Source: Mogibacterium sp.
GTDB taxonomy: Bacteria > Bacillota > Clostridia > Peptostreptococcales > Anaerovoracaceae
Reading direction: 5' to 3'
DNA length: 49,409 nucleotides
Assembly (NCBI GenBank): GCA_017434025.1
Contig: JAFRGC010000003.1
Span: 1 to 49,409, forward strand
Part shown: piece by piece, positions 8,263 through 17,165 of the stretch
Layout of the letters: every line of letters begins with the position of its first letter
Numbering within the stretch: position 1 is the stretch's first letter
The notes under the pieces: model-generated
What the model was told of the DNA's origin: nothing
Database searches by the model: none
The model's input: the letters and a program-made list of their open reading frames with translations, nothing else
Program-made: the position numbers and the translations under genes

Positions 8263-8895
8263 ATGACAGAGATAGAGAGAATGAAGGCCGGGATGCTCTA
8301 TGATCCCGGGATCGAAGAGCTGCTGGCAGAACAGATGCGCGCGCAGGATATGATGCATGAATTCAACATGCTCAAGCCTTCGCAGTCTGCTGAACAGCAG
8401 GAATACATGAAGAAAATGTTCGCTGAATGCGGCGAGAACACTTATCTCCAGCGGCCGGTATACGCCAACTGGGGCGGCCGCAACGTACATCTTGGATCGA
8501 ACATCTACGCCAATTTCAACCTGACACTCGTAGATGACGGACACATATACATCGGCGACTATGTGCAGTTTGGCCCTAACGTCACAGTCGCTACAGCCGG
8601 TCATCCTGTACTGCCTGAGCTGAGGAGCAACGGGCCGTTCTATCAGTACAACAAGGACGTACATATCGGCAATGCCGTGTGGATCGGCGCGGGATCGGTC
8701 ATCTGTCCAGGCGTGACGATCGGTGAGAATACCGTGATCGGCGCTGGCAGTGTCGTGACAAAAGATATCCCGGCCAATGTCGTGGCGTATGGCAACCCGT
8801 GCAGGGTCGCACGCCCGATAGGTGACCGGGACAGAGAATTCTATTTCAGAAACGAGCGGATCGACTGGGACGAACTTAACCGAGCATCTCAGTAA
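8263..8895 (+). CDS. Maltose/galactoside-type O-acetyltransferase (LbH fold)
   Basis: 210 residues, LacA/Maa family: CoA-dependent acetylation of sugar hydroxyls. Order: N-terminal helical MAC domain (EIERMKAGMLYDPGIEELLAEQ), then left-handed beta-helix hexapeptide repeats (VHLGSNIYANFN, IYIGDYVQFGPN, VHIGNAVWIGAGSVICPGVTIGENTVIGAGSVVTKDIP), ending in YGNPCRVAR. The catalytic His is H114 in TAGHP. RBS GGGGAGGA. Usual length for the family. Its 3' end overlaps the converging aldo/keto reductase gene by 20 bp. The physiological acceptor is not known; such enzymes are often linked to sugar detoxification. Confidence 0.88.
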   Translation: MTEIERMKAGMLYDPGIEELLAEQMRAQDMMHEFNMLKPSQSAEQQEYMKKMFAECGENTYLQRPVYANWGGRNVHLGSNIYANFNLTLVDDGHIYIGDYVQFGPNVTVATAGHPVLPELRSNGPFYQYNKDVHIGNAVWIGAGSVICPGVTIGENTVIGAGSVVTKDIPANVVAYGNPCRVARPIGDRDREFYFRNERIDWDELNRASQ

Positions 8896-10015
8896 ATTTC
8901 TTCATGACGCCAGGGATATCGATGGTCTGCGGGCAGACCTTGGCGCATGAACCGCACCCTATGCATGCCGACGGCAGTTTGTCCTTGTCGAAAGCTGCCA
9001 ATGCCATCGGCGCGATGAATCCGCCTTCGGAATAGGCGTGCTCGTTGTACAGCGCAAGGATCCTAGGTATATCCAGTTCCTGCGGGCAATGTGTTGTGCA
9101 GTACTTGCAAGCCGTGCACGGAACCGTTCCGGCGCCCTTGCCTGTCACGTCAAAGTGTGCCGCTGTGAGCAGTGCCGCAATATCATCCTCCAAAATCATA
9201 TGCTTCTCGCTGAAGAATTCGATATTCTGTTTGAGCTGCTCCAGATCCGACATTCCGGAGAGTATCATTGTGACTCCCGGAACAGATTCGAGGAATCCGA
9301 AAGCCCAGTTAGCAGGTGTCCAGTCCGGATTGCTCTTGGCGAGGAGCTTTTCTGCGCCAAGGCAGGACTTCGCAAGCTTACCGCCTCTCAGACCTTCCAT
9401 GACCCAGATAGGAATTCCCAGATTGTTGAGTTCTTCGACCTTGGATCTGGCATCCTGGAATTCGAAGTCCAGATAATTGAGCTGGATCTGGCAGAATTCG
9501 ATATCCCTCCAGTACTTCTTGATGAATCTGTGCATCGTTTCCTGTGTGCCGTGGCATGAGAAGCCCAGATGCCTGATCCTGCCGGCTTCTTTCTGTTTGA
9601 CCAGGAAATCTCTCAGTCCGATCTCATCATCCAGATACTTGTCTATATTCATCTCGCAGACGTTGTGGAACAGGTAGAAATCAAAATAGTCCACCTGGCA
9701 CTTCTCCAGCTGCTTCTCGAAGATCTCCTCTATATGGTCAAAGTTCGCAAGATCGTATCCCGGGAATTTGGATGCCAGGTAGAAGCTGTCACGATCGTAC
9801 TTCGACAGCGCTTCTCCGACGACGATCTCACTGTTGCCTCCGTGATAGCCCCAAGCAGTATCGTAGTAATTGATACCGTTCGCCATGGCATAATCGACCA
9901 TCTCCTGCACCTGTGCAGCATCCGGTCTGTTGTCATCACCATCGACCACCGGCAGTCTCATGCAGCCGAGGCCGAGCGCCGACAGTTCCAGATCCTTAAA
10001 TCCGTTGTAATACAT
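8876..10015 (-). CDS. Aldo/keto reductase with C-terminal 2x[4Fe-4S] ferredoxin domain
   Basis: 379 residues. Residues 1-290 form the AKR barrel with the tetrad D52, Y57, K83, H117 (YDTAWGY, ASKFP, FHNV). A ferredoxin-like tail carries two four-cysteine sets: C300-C303-C306-C310 and C351-C354-C357-C361. Many anaerobes have such proteins; the tail probably shuttles electrons between ferredoxin and the barrel active site, and the substrate is unknown. RBS GAGGAAA. It is last in the long minus-strand run, 22 bp after the CooT-like gene, so probably read from the same transcript. Confidence 0.87.
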   Translation of the reverse strand: MYYNGFKDLELSALGLGCMRLPVVDGDDNRPDAAQVQEMVDYAMANGINYYDTAWGYHGGNSEIVVGEALSKYDRDSFYLASKFPGYDLANFDHIEEIFEKQLEKCQVDYFDFYLFHNVCEMNIDKYLDDEIGLRDFLVKQKEAGRIRHLGFSCHGTQETMHRFIKKYWRDIEFCQIQLNYLDFEFQDARSKVEELNNLGIPIWVMEGLRGGKLAKSCLGAEKLLAKSNPDWTPANWAFGFLESVPGVTMILSGMSDLEQLKQNIEFFSEKHMILEDDIAALLTAAHFDVTGKGAGTVPCTACKYCTTHCPQELDIPRILALYNEHAYSEGGFIAPMALAAFDKDKLPSACIGCGSCAKVCPQTIDIPGVMKKFTEMLG

Positions 10016-10037
10016 CTGCTTTCCTCGCTATTCCTTG

Positions 10038-10223
10038 CTATTCTTTGACGATGATATAGTTGTCCATCAGATCGATCTTCTCGAGCTGACCATCGAAGAC
10101 CGTGCGGATCCCCATGATATCTGTGAAGTAGATATGATCGTCCACGATTTTGATATCTGCTACATTCTTCGCCAGCAGATTGGCGTCATCAACACTGTTC
10201 CTGTATACATTTGAAAGACACAT
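10038..10223 (-). CDS. CooT-like small nickel-binding family protein
   Basis: 61 residues from ATG 10223, chosen because the family begins with Met-Cys (MCLSNVYR) and AAGGAG lies 8 nt upstream. A longer frame starting at 10250 overlaps the preceding stop and lacks that pattern. The family (CooT-like; also annotated as predicted RNA-binding) is a small beta-rich protein. In Rhodospirillum rubrum CooT, Cys2 is needed to bind nickel as a dimer. Here MCLSN and the beta-strand pattern DIKIVDDHIYFTDIMG agree. No carbon monoxide dehydrogenase or other Ni enzyme is in view, so its client is unknown. Confidence 0.75.
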   Translation of the reverse strand: MCLSNVYRNSVDDANLLAKNVADIKIVDDHIYFTDIMGIRTVFDGQLEKIDLMDNYIIVKE

Positions 10224-10246
10224 ATCTGTTCTCCTTCCCGGATCTA

Positions 10247-12346
10247 TCAAATTCTCTCTGCAATGATGACTCTGTCCAGTCCCGCTAGATCCTTAGCCTT
10301 GCGTATGTCGGTAAAGCTCTTGTTCTTACCGAGCAGTCTCTTGACCGAGCCTGCCTGATCCGCACCGATCTCCAGCACGAGAACCCCGCCCGATCTCAGA
10401 TGTGAGCTTGCTTTGTTTGCAATGATCCTGTAGAAATCCAGTCCATCTTCCCCGCCATCAAGCGCCTGCTTCGGCTCATGGTCACGAACCTCGACCGACA
10501 GTCTCTCCATGTCACCGCTCTTGATATACGGCGGATTGGAGATGATCATATCGTATACTCTGTCATCCGGCAGAGCTTCGAACATATCGCCAAGCAGGAA
10601 AACGCATCTCTTGCTGACGTCATTGAGTTCCGCGTTGCCGATCGCTGTGTGCAGCGCGTCCTCGGACGCATCTGTCATGGTGACGATCGCCTCCGGTATG
10701 ATCGACGCGATGCTGATACCGATCGCTCCGCTTCCGGTGCACAGATCGAGAACGTCAGGATGCGGCCATCCTCTCCCTTTGATTATGTTGATTGCCTTCT
10801 CAACGACCACTTCTGTGTCGAGACGCGGGATCAGCACGTTCGGATTGACTCTGAACGGCAGCCCCATGAATTCCTGCGATCCTACGATGTACTGGACCGG
10901 TGTCCCCATGAGTCTCTTCTGGATCCTGTCCTCGAATACGTGGAAATCATCCTCGTTCATCAGCTCCTTGCCGCGCGTGATGAGTTCCGTACGTGTCAGA
11001 CCGGTCGCATAGGACATGATCATGACAGCTTCGTTCCTGCCGTTATCGATCATGCTGAGTGCCGCCTGCCCCCATTTGAGCGCATTCTCGATCGTCGTGA
11101 TATCGTTGGTAAAACGGTTTGCCATCGCGCGTTCCTTGGCCGTCTCTTTGTAATGATCGGCGATTCCCTGCTGCAGCGAAACTGCTTCAGGATCAAGGAT
11201 GATCGTTGTATAGCCATGATGGTCGATCTCATCCAGGAATTTGATCGCTTCGTTGATCGCTTCTTCCTCCGCCTCTTCGCTCTCATGCTCGACTTCGTCA
11301 GGCATCTTCTTGCTCAGCGCTTCTGAACCGATCCTCCACATCTCGTCAGGGAGAAGGTTGCCGTCGATATCGACAAAGCCCGCAAGCTCCGGTGTGTCTG
11401 CATCGACGAGCACTGCTTTGAGCGAGAGTATCGCGACCTCGAGCTGTTCATTCGTCGGTTCTGCCGTTGTGAGCTTCTGCAGCATCAGCCCCGGATAGCT
11501 CAGGATCTTGACCACCGTTCCGTTCGATCTGCCTGCCCATTTGAGCAGCTCAAAGCTGATGCCGGCGATCACCGGGATCAGCAGCAGTCTCGACAGGATC
11601 CTCCAGAACAGGTTCGGCCAACCCAGGAAGCTGAACAGCAGCAAGCTGATGATCAGCACGAATACGAGGAAGCTGGTACCGCACCTCGGATGCAGTGGGT
11701 AGAACTGCTGCGCGTTCTCCGGAACGAGCTCCAGACCATTCTCGAAACAGTGTATCGTCTTGTGTTCAGCTCCGTGATACCGGAACAGCGTCTTGATGTC
11801 CTCCATCCGCCGTATGCCGGCCACATACCCGATGAACATGAGTATCCTGAGGATTCCTTCTATCAGGTTGAGCACGATCGCATTCGTGATCCATCTGCTC
11901 AGGAAATTGACGGCCCATGTCGGAATGACAACGAAGAACACGATCGAAACAGCGATCGCGAATAAGAGCGCAGTCGTCATCAGGAAGTTCCATGCTGCCT
12001 TGGCGCCAAACTTCTTATCGATCCAGCTCTCGATTTTGCCCGGTTCCTCTGAATACTGTTCCGGCGCGTAAGTCTCCAGTATGTTCGCTGAATCCATCAG
12101 CGTTGACATTCCTGTGATCAGTGAGTTCGCGAATGCCACGATGCCCCTGACGAACGGGACTTTCATGACAGGCTTTGGTGCAGGTTTCTTCTTCGTCTTA
12201 AGGTAGAGCTCTCCCGAAGGCATGCGCATCGCAAGCGCGATGCGGTCCGGTCCCTGCATCATCACGCCTTCCATCACGGCCTGGCCGCCGATCGCGGTCG
12301 GGCACGCTCCTTGTATGAATATTTTGTCGTAATCTATTTTACTCAT
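10247..12346 (-). CDS. prmC: Fusion: DUF1385 membrane protein + PrmC release-factor glutamine methyltransferase
   Basis: One open frame of 699 residues. Residues ~15-315 are DUF1385: GGQAVMEGVMMQGP at 20-33, FVRGI at 65-69, transmembrane spans near 118-150, 156-177 and 222-260, and HGAEHKTIHC at 191-200. A linker (320-415) holds an acidic helical stretch. Residues ~415-699 are PrmC: VLIPRLDTE (504-512), the SAM loop LDLCTGSGAIG (533-543) and the catalytic NPPY (604-607). PrmC methylates the GGQ glutamine of RF1/RF2. Separate DUF1385 and prmC genes are often neighbours in Firmicutes; here no stop or restart is seen between them. RBS GAGGGGG. Directly downstream of rho. Neither rpmE nor prfA, frequent neighbours, is present. 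Confidence 0.85.
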   Translation of the reverse strand: MSKIDYDKIFIQGACPTAIGGQAVMEGVMMQGPDRIALAMRMPSGELYLKTKKKPAPKPVMKVPFVRGIVAFANSLITGMSTLMDSANILETYAPEQYSEEPGKIESWIDKKFGAKAAWNFLMTTALLFAIAVSIVFFVVIPTWAVNFLSRWITNAIVLNLIEGILRILMFIGYVAGIRRMEDIKTLFRYHGAEHKTIHCFENGLELVPENAQQFYPLHPRCGTSFLVFVLIISLLLFSFLGWPNLFWRILSRLLLIPVIAGISFELLKWAGRSNGTVVKILSYPGLMLQKLTTAEPTNEQLEVAILSLKAVLVDADTPELAGFVDIDGNLLPDEMWRIGSEALSKKMPDEVEHESEEAEEEAINEAIKFLDEIDHHGYTTIILDPEAVSLQQGIADHYKETAKERAMANRFTNDITTIENALKWGQAALSMIDNGRNEAVMIMSYATGLTRTELITRGKELMNEDDFHVFEDRIQKRLMGTPVQYIVGSQEFMGLPFRVNPNVLIPRLDTEVVVEKAINIIKGRGWPHPDVLDLCTGSGAIGISIASIIPEAIVTMTDASEDALHTAIGNAELNDVSKRCVFLLGDMFEALPDDRVYDMIISNPPYIKSGDMERLSVEVRDHEPKQALDGGEDGLDFYRIIANKASSHLRSGGVLVLEIGADQAGSVKRLLGKNKSFTDIRKAKDLAGLDRVIIAERI

Positions 12347-12373
12347 TGTCCCCCTCTTATGAACGATGCTGTC

Positions 12374-13609
12374 CTACTGCATCTTCTTGAGCATGAAGTT
12401 GACAAAATCAGCATTGTTCTTAGTGCTGGAAAGATTGTCTATGATCTCTTCAGTCACATCCATGACACTGCCGGACGACATTGCCCTTCTCAGCATGAAC
12501 ATGACGGAATATTCTTCCGGTGTGAGGAGCAGATCCTCTCGTCTCGTCCCGGATTTGTACAGATCGATCGCAGGGAAGATCCTGCGCTCACTGAGCTGTC
12601 TGTCGAGGTGCAGCTCCATGTTGCCGGTTCCTTTGAATTCTTCGTATATCACGTCATCCATCCTGCTGCCGGTCTCAACCAGAGCAGTCGCGAGGATCGT
12701 GACGCTTCCGCCTTCCTCGATGTTGCGGGCAGTACCAAAGAATTTCTTTGGCGGATGCAGCGCTCCCGGATCCAGACCTCCTGACAGCGTTCTGCCGGAT
12801 GACGGTACTTCCATGTTGTACGCTCTCGCGAGCCTTGTGATCGAGTCGAGGAGTATCATGACATCCTTGCCGGATTCCGCCAGTCTCTTGGCACGCTCGA
12901 TGACCATCTGCGCCACCTTGACATGATGCCTCGTCTCCTCATCGAATGTCGAATATATGACCTCGCCGCGGTGCAGACTCCTCTTCATATCCGTGACTTC
13001 CTCCGGTCTCTCGTCGACAAGGAGGACGATCAGCTCGATATCCGGGTATTTCTGCTCGACGGCAGCGGCGATCTTCTTGAGCAGGACTGTTTTGCCGGCC
13101 TTAGGCTGCGCAACGATCAGTCCTCTCTGGCCTCTGCCGATCGGCGCGACCAGATCCATAACTCTGGTCGAGAGGTCGATGCTCGAAGTCTCGAGCACGA
13201 TCTTCTGATCCGGGAAGATCGGTGTCAGATTGTCGAAATGCGGACGTCTCTTCGATGCCATCGGATCCATGCCGTTGACGGTTTTCACGTAGAGCAGCGC
13301 CCCGAATCTTTCGTTAGCGCGCGGTTTGCGCGTGATACCGAGGATCTTATCGCCTGTCCTGAGGCCAAACCGTCTGATCTGGCTGTTCGAAACGTATATG
13401 TCCTTGCTGGAAGTGAGGAAGTTATCGAATCTCAGGAAGCCAAAACCGTCCTCCGCGATCTCAAGGATCCCCTCGACCTCAGGGCGCTCTTCCTGCGCAT
13501 CCTGTGCTTCAGCGTCCTGAACATCCGCCGCTTCAGGCAATTCCGTAACTGCAGAGGTTTCAGCAGCATCCAGTTCTTCAATGCTGATGTTGTTGAGTTC
13601 TTCTGACAT
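12374..13609 (-). CDS. rho: Transcription termination factor Rho
   Basis: 411 residues. An acidic N-terminus (1-45) precedes the cold-shock-like RNA-binding domain (EGILEIAEDGFGFLR, 46-60; primary site). The RecA-type ATPase follows: Walker A AQPKAGKT at 167-174, VDERPEEVTDM, MILLDSITRLARAYN (Walker B), Q-loop SSGRTLSGG and R-loop GTGNMELHLDRQLSERR. All the ring-helicase motifs are intact. RBS AGGAGG, 12 bp after the stop of the LTA-synthase-like gene. Hexameric RNA helicase that releases RNA polymerase. No insertion as in high-GC Gram-positive Rho. Confidence 0.97.
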   Translation of the reverse strand: MSEELNNISIEELDAAETSAVTELPEAADVQDAEAQDAQEERPEVEGILEIAEDGFGFLRFDNFLTSSKDIYVSNSQIRRFGLRTGDKILGITRKPRANERFGALLYVKTVNGMDPMASKRRPHFDNLTPIFPDQKIVLETSSIDLSTRVMDLVAPIGRGQRGLIVAQPKAGKTVLLKKIAAAVEQKYPDIELIVLLVDERPEEVTDMKRSLHRGEVIYSTFDEETRHHVKVAQMVIERAKRLAESGKDVMILLDSITRLARAYNMEVPSSGRTLSGGLDPGALHPPKKFFGTARNIEEGGSVTILATALVETGSRMDDVIYEEFKGTGNMELHLDRQLSERRIFPAIDLYKSGTRREDLLLTPEEYSVMFMLRRAMSSGSVMDVTEEIIDNLSSTKNNADFVNFMLKKMQ

Positions 13610-13621
13610 AAATTCCTCCTG

Positions 13622-15721
13622 TTATAATTCTTCGTTAGCGCCGACTGTCGTCAGGATCTCTTCCTCAGACTTGTCTACCTGACTGACCTGCAGCTTATCT
13701 GCGTCTTCAGGATCTATCGGCTCATTAAGGGCCAGCAGCGTCGGCGAGAGATATACTGTCGACAGCTGTTTGCCGTCTATACTGATGATCGATCTCTCTG
13801 TGAAATTCTGCCCTCTGATGTAGTATCTGTCTCCGATCTTGACGGTCTCCTTGATGGAAATAGCTTTGTGTCCCATCTGCATATCGACCCGTTCGTAAGG
13901 ATTGCTGCCGCCATAAGCATACTGTTTGCCGTAGAGCATATCGTATGCCAGCGCTTCCATATCGTCCAGATAGTCAGGATCTTTGGATTTGTTGGTCTGC
14001 TGGTAGTCGAAAAGTATTCCCTCATGCAGCAGTCCTGCGTATCTGAGCAGCACTGCGCCGCTCTGATAAGAGTGCAGCGTCCTGTCCTTCTTCCCCAGTC
14101 CGAAGTTGTTCCAGATCACATAGCGGGTCTGGTACAGATCGTCCGCCTTGTAGTTCTCTTCCTTGACGTCCAGTGCCGGTATGTGATCGCCGTAGATGAG
14201 CATTATCGTAGGCTGTTCAGACTCTTCGATCCTGCTTATGAGGTCGCCGATGAATGTATCCATCTCGTGACACTCATTGAGGTAGTACTCGTATTTCCAC
14301 TTAGTCTCCTCGTCTTCCGCCGTCACTGTTGTATACGGATGTTTGAAGACCTGTTCGGTAGGATATGCTCCGTGCCCCTCGACTGAAATAACGTGCAGGA
14401 AATCGCTCTCTTCTGTGGATTCCATGATCTCCATGATCTCATCGGTCAGCACGGTATCTTTGCACCAGTTCGTCGGAGTGAAAGACACGTCGTTCATGTA
14501 TTCGACTGATGTGAACGTGTCAAATCCAAGGTTGGCGTACACTTCGTTGCGATTGTAGAACAGCGCTCTGTGATTGTGGAGCGCACTTGTCGCGTAACCG
14601 TGATTCTTCGCGATATAGGCCATACTCTCGAGCGTGTTCTCTCTGAGTCTGCCTTTGTACGGATACTCTCCCGGTCCGAAGAATTTGGCGCTGATGCCGG
14701 TCAGGACCTCAAATTCGGTATTGGCGGTTCCTGCGCCGCATGCAGGAACTATAAATCTTCCCGACGAATAGTTGTCATACAGTTCGTTGAATACCGGGGT
14801 AGGATCCTTATCGACCTTGATGTTGGCGTAATCCTGCGCAACGGTGAAGGACTCCATCTGCAGGACGATGATATTCGGATGATCTGTGCTGTCATCTTTG
14901 ACGATCGGAGCAGTGTCGGTGCCGCGGGTCGTTTTGTCCTCGAGGAGTTTGGTGATCATCTCCTGTGAGTACCCTCTAGGTTTTGAAATGCCTGCGTTTG
15001 CGGATGTCATGATGAAACAGTAAGGCAGTCCGTAATCGCGGTACGCGTAGTTGAGGTTCCCGAAGAAGGTCCCGATGATCCCATTGTGAAGCGCTGCGTA
15101 TGAAGCGCCGAATGTGAGCGCAACGGTAAGAAGTATCGCCGCAATGCTCTTGGTATACCTGATGTTCTTCCATTTCTCGCTTCTGACGAAGATGATGACG
15201 ATCGCAAAAACACCAAGCGCCAAGCCTGCGATCAGCAGGGCTATCTCCCACATAGCGTAATATGTGGTCATAATAGTCAGTCCGTCAGCGAGATTCTGGA
15301 GGTCGTACAGGGTGAATGGGGTCATCCTCGAGAGCAGTATGGTGCCATTGACTGTTCCGAGTATGATCCATAACAGAGATATGATAAACCACGCGAATCT
15401 CCTCCTCCTGAACAAGAGGGCGAAGGTCATCGTGCAGAATATGATCAGCGTATTGTACAGGAACACCACCGGATGGGTGAATGCCCACCTGAAACCCTCG
15501 ACAGGACCGGTCGAAAATCTCGCGAACCACTCCAGATAGAAGTTGATGACGATCGCAGCGACTGCCATCAGCATGATGTATTTGACCTCATGCCGGTCCG
15601 CATCGAAGTATTTCGACGCTCTGCGAGGGAACACCTTGAGAAATCCTCTGCCCAACAGATGTCCGAGCTTAACGAACGGAATCGCTATCAGGCCGAGAAA
15701 CCTTTTTATATAGTCAAGCAA
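13622..15721 (-). CDS. LTA synthase-like membrane sulfatase-fold phosphotransferase
   Basis: 699 residues from a TTG start at 15721, preferred because AAGGAGG lies 6 nt upstream. An in-frame ATG at 15820 lies deep inside rsmA and would add 33 unrelated residues. Five N-terminal membrane spans (about residues 40-240) precede an extracellular alkaline-phosphatase-fold domain: NIIVLQMESF (metal Glu), GAGTANTEFEVLTG (nucleophile Thr region), HVISVEGHGAYP and LIYGDH (metal ligands). LtaS-like enzymes transfer glycerol-phosphate from phosphatidylglycerol to polymers. The tail after ~600 (KIGDRYYIRGQNFTE) looks like a small beta domain not found in classical LtaS. It starts 1 bp after the rsmA stop. 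Confidence 0.85.
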   Translation of the reverse strand: MLDYIKRFLGLIAIPFVKLGHLLGRGFLKVFPRRASKYFDADRHEVKYIMLMAVAAIVINFYLEWFARFSTGPVEGFRWAFTHPVVFLYNTLIIFCTMTFALLFRRRRFAWFIISLLWIILGTVNGTILLSRMTPFTLYDLQNLADGLTIMTTYYAMWEIALLIAGLALGVFAIVIIFVRSEKWKNIRYTKSIAAILLTVALTFGASYAALHNGIIGTFFGNLNYAYRDYGLPYCFIMTSANAGISKPRGYSQEMITKLLEDKTTRGTDTAPIVKDDSTDHPNIIVLQMESFTVAQDYANIKVDKDPTPVFNELYDNYSSGRFIVPACGAGTANTEFEVLTGISAKFFGPGEYPYKGRLRENTLESMAYIAKNHGYATSALHNHRALFYNRNEVYANLGFDTFTSVEYMNDVSFTPTNWCKDTVLTDEIMEIMESTEESDFLHVISVEGHGAYPTEQVFKHPYTTVTAEDEETKWKYEYYLNECHEMDTFIGDLISRIEESEQPTIMLIYGDHIPALDVKEENYKADDLYQTRYVIWNNFGLGKKDRTLHSYQSGAVLLRYAGLLHEGILFDYQQTNKSKDPDYLDDMEALAYDMLYGKQYAYGGSNPYERVDMQMGHKAISIKETVKIGDRYYIRGQNFTERSIISIDGKQLSTVYLSPTLLALNEPIDPEDADKLQVSQVDKSEEEILTTVGANEEL

Positions 15722-15722
15722 T

Positions 15723-16607
15723 TCATGCCTCCTTGAGAGAATCCGCCAGTCTGGCGAATTCCTCCATACTGAGACTCTCCGCACGGCGTTCATGTTCGAT
15801 TCCCGCGCAGTCGAGAGCATCAGCTATAGATTGTTTGTCATGATCTCCGAGCGACATCAGCGAGTTGAGCAGGGTCTTGCGCCTCTGCATGAACCCCGCT
15901 TTGATGCAGCGGAAGAAGAGCTCTTCGTCCCGGACTTCCACCGGGGCTTTATTGAGAATGTCCATCCTGAGGACGACCGAATCGACCTTAGGTGACGGGT
16001 AGAAGCACTCCCTGCCTACATCGACGATCTTCGTGACCGTTGAGTAGTAATGCACGGAGTAAGTGATCGCTCCGGCAAGTTTGGTACCCGGCTCGGCGGC
16101 GATCCTGTCACCGACTTCCCTCTGCATCATCGCAGTGATGCTGGACGCACCGGTATCCGCCTCGAGCAGCTTCATGATGATCGGGGTAGTGATGTAATAC
16201 GGGAGATTTCCGACGATCCTGACGTCTTCCAGTCCGTATTCTTCGAGATTTCTGTCTATCAGGCCGCGCAGATCGACTTTGAGGATGTCGTCGTGAATGA
16301 TCTCAACGTTGCCGAGACTGTATGTCTTGACTCGCAGACCCTGGATCATCCTCTCATCGAGTTCGACTGCGATGAGGCGGCCTGCTCTCTCTGCCAGCGG
16401 TAAAGTGAGCGCGCCGGTGCCTGGCCCGATCTCGATGACCAGCGACTTATCAGTAACGCCGCTGCCTTCAACGATCGCCTGTATCACGTCTTCATCGATA
16501 AGGAAATTCTGGCCGAGGCTCTTTGCCGGCCTGACTCCCAGGCCTTGTGGTGCCTTAGTCCTGAATGTTCTGTTCTTTGATCCTGATGACCGTTTCTTCG
16601 AGCTCAT
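15723..16607 (-). CDS. rsmA: 16S rRNA dimethyladenosine transferase RsmA/KsgA
   Basis: 294 residues. After a basic 27-residue lead comes KSLGQNFLID, then SAM motif I VIEIGPGTGALT, acidic VELDERM and the catalytic IVGNLPYYITTPI. It dimethylates two adjacent adenines near the 3' end of 16S rRNA late in 30S assembly. Its start lies inside the 3' end of rnmV (53-bp overlap) with AGGAAC just upstream. A later start cannot be excluded, because the first residues are low-complexity (SSKKRSSGSKN). Confidence 0.95.
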   Translation of the reverse strand: MSSKKRSSGSKNRTFRTKAPQGLGVRPAKSLGQNFLIDEDVIQAIVEGSGVTDKSLVIEIGPGTGALTLPLAERAGRLIAVELDERMIQGLRVKTYSLGNVEIIHDDILKVDLRGLIDRNLEEYGLEDVRIVGNLPYYITTPIIMKLLEADTGASSITAMMQREVGDRIAAEPGTKLAGAITYSVHYYSTVTKIVDVGRECFYPSPKVDSVVLRMDILNKAPVEVRDEELFFRCIKAGFMQRRKTLLNSLMSLGDHDKQSIADALDCAGIEHERRAESLSMEEFARLADSLKEA

Positions 16608-17157
16608 CTGTTCCTATGTTCCATCCTCTGAGTTTGCGGAGCAATGCTTTTGCATTGCCGTAACCAATGCCCAAAGCCCTGCAGACTTCTTCTCTCAGCC
16701 GGGCTGCGTCCGGTGTTCCGGCTAGTCCCAGCCTCATTAGATCATCCATCGTTACCGTTTCCGTCCCTGCCGGCTCCGCAGAGCAAGCCCTCTCGTTCAG
16801 CGAAAGCGCCTGCCTCAGCGCATCTGCGACAGCTTGTGGATCAGCATTTTCAATGCCGATATCGTCTCCGCTTACCGTATCGCACCTTGCCATCCAGCAC
16901 TGGATCGCATCGGGATATTTCTGCGTGAGTCTCTTCCTTATGCGTTCACCTGCACTATCGGGGTCGGTCAGGATGATGATCCCTTTCTCCTGATATGCTT
17001 TATCTATTATCCCCCAGGTCTCTGCGGTTATCCCGTAACCGTGGGTCGGGATGATCAGCGCCTCGCAGGCTCTCGAGACGACTTCGACATCGTCTCTGCC
17101 TTCCACTATGATCGCCTGGCTGATCCTGAGTTTCTCTGTATCGTGATCGTTTGACAT
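16555..17157 (-). CDS. rnmV: Ribonuclease M5 (5S rRNA maturation)
   Basis: 200 residues. Toprim domain with EGRDD (E19, D22-D23) and TDPDSAG (64-70, D65 and D67), the metal-binding residues. The C-terminal part (ALGIGYGNAKALLRKLRGWNI) fits the rRNA/L18-binding tail of the family. It trims 5S rRNA precursors in Firmicutes and commonly precedes rsmA, as here. It starts 8 bp after the FtsB-like gene stop. Confidence 0.93.
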   Translation of the reverse strand: MSNDHDTEKLRISQAIIVEGRDDVEVVSRACEALIIPTHGYGITAETWGIIDKAYQEKGIIILTDPDSAGERIRKRLTQKYPDAIQCWMARCDTVSGDDIGIENADPQAVADALRQALSLNERACSAEPAGTETVTMDDLMRLGLAGTPDAARLREEVCRALGIGYGNAKALLRKLRGWNIGTDELEETVIRIKEQNIQD

Positions 17158-17165
17158 CTTAATGA

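Noticed and set aside
15722-15820. ATG at 15820 as start of the LTA-synthase-like gene
   Set aside because: It lies inside rsmA, adds 33 unrelated residues and has no RBS; TTG 15721 has AAGGAGG at ideal spacing.
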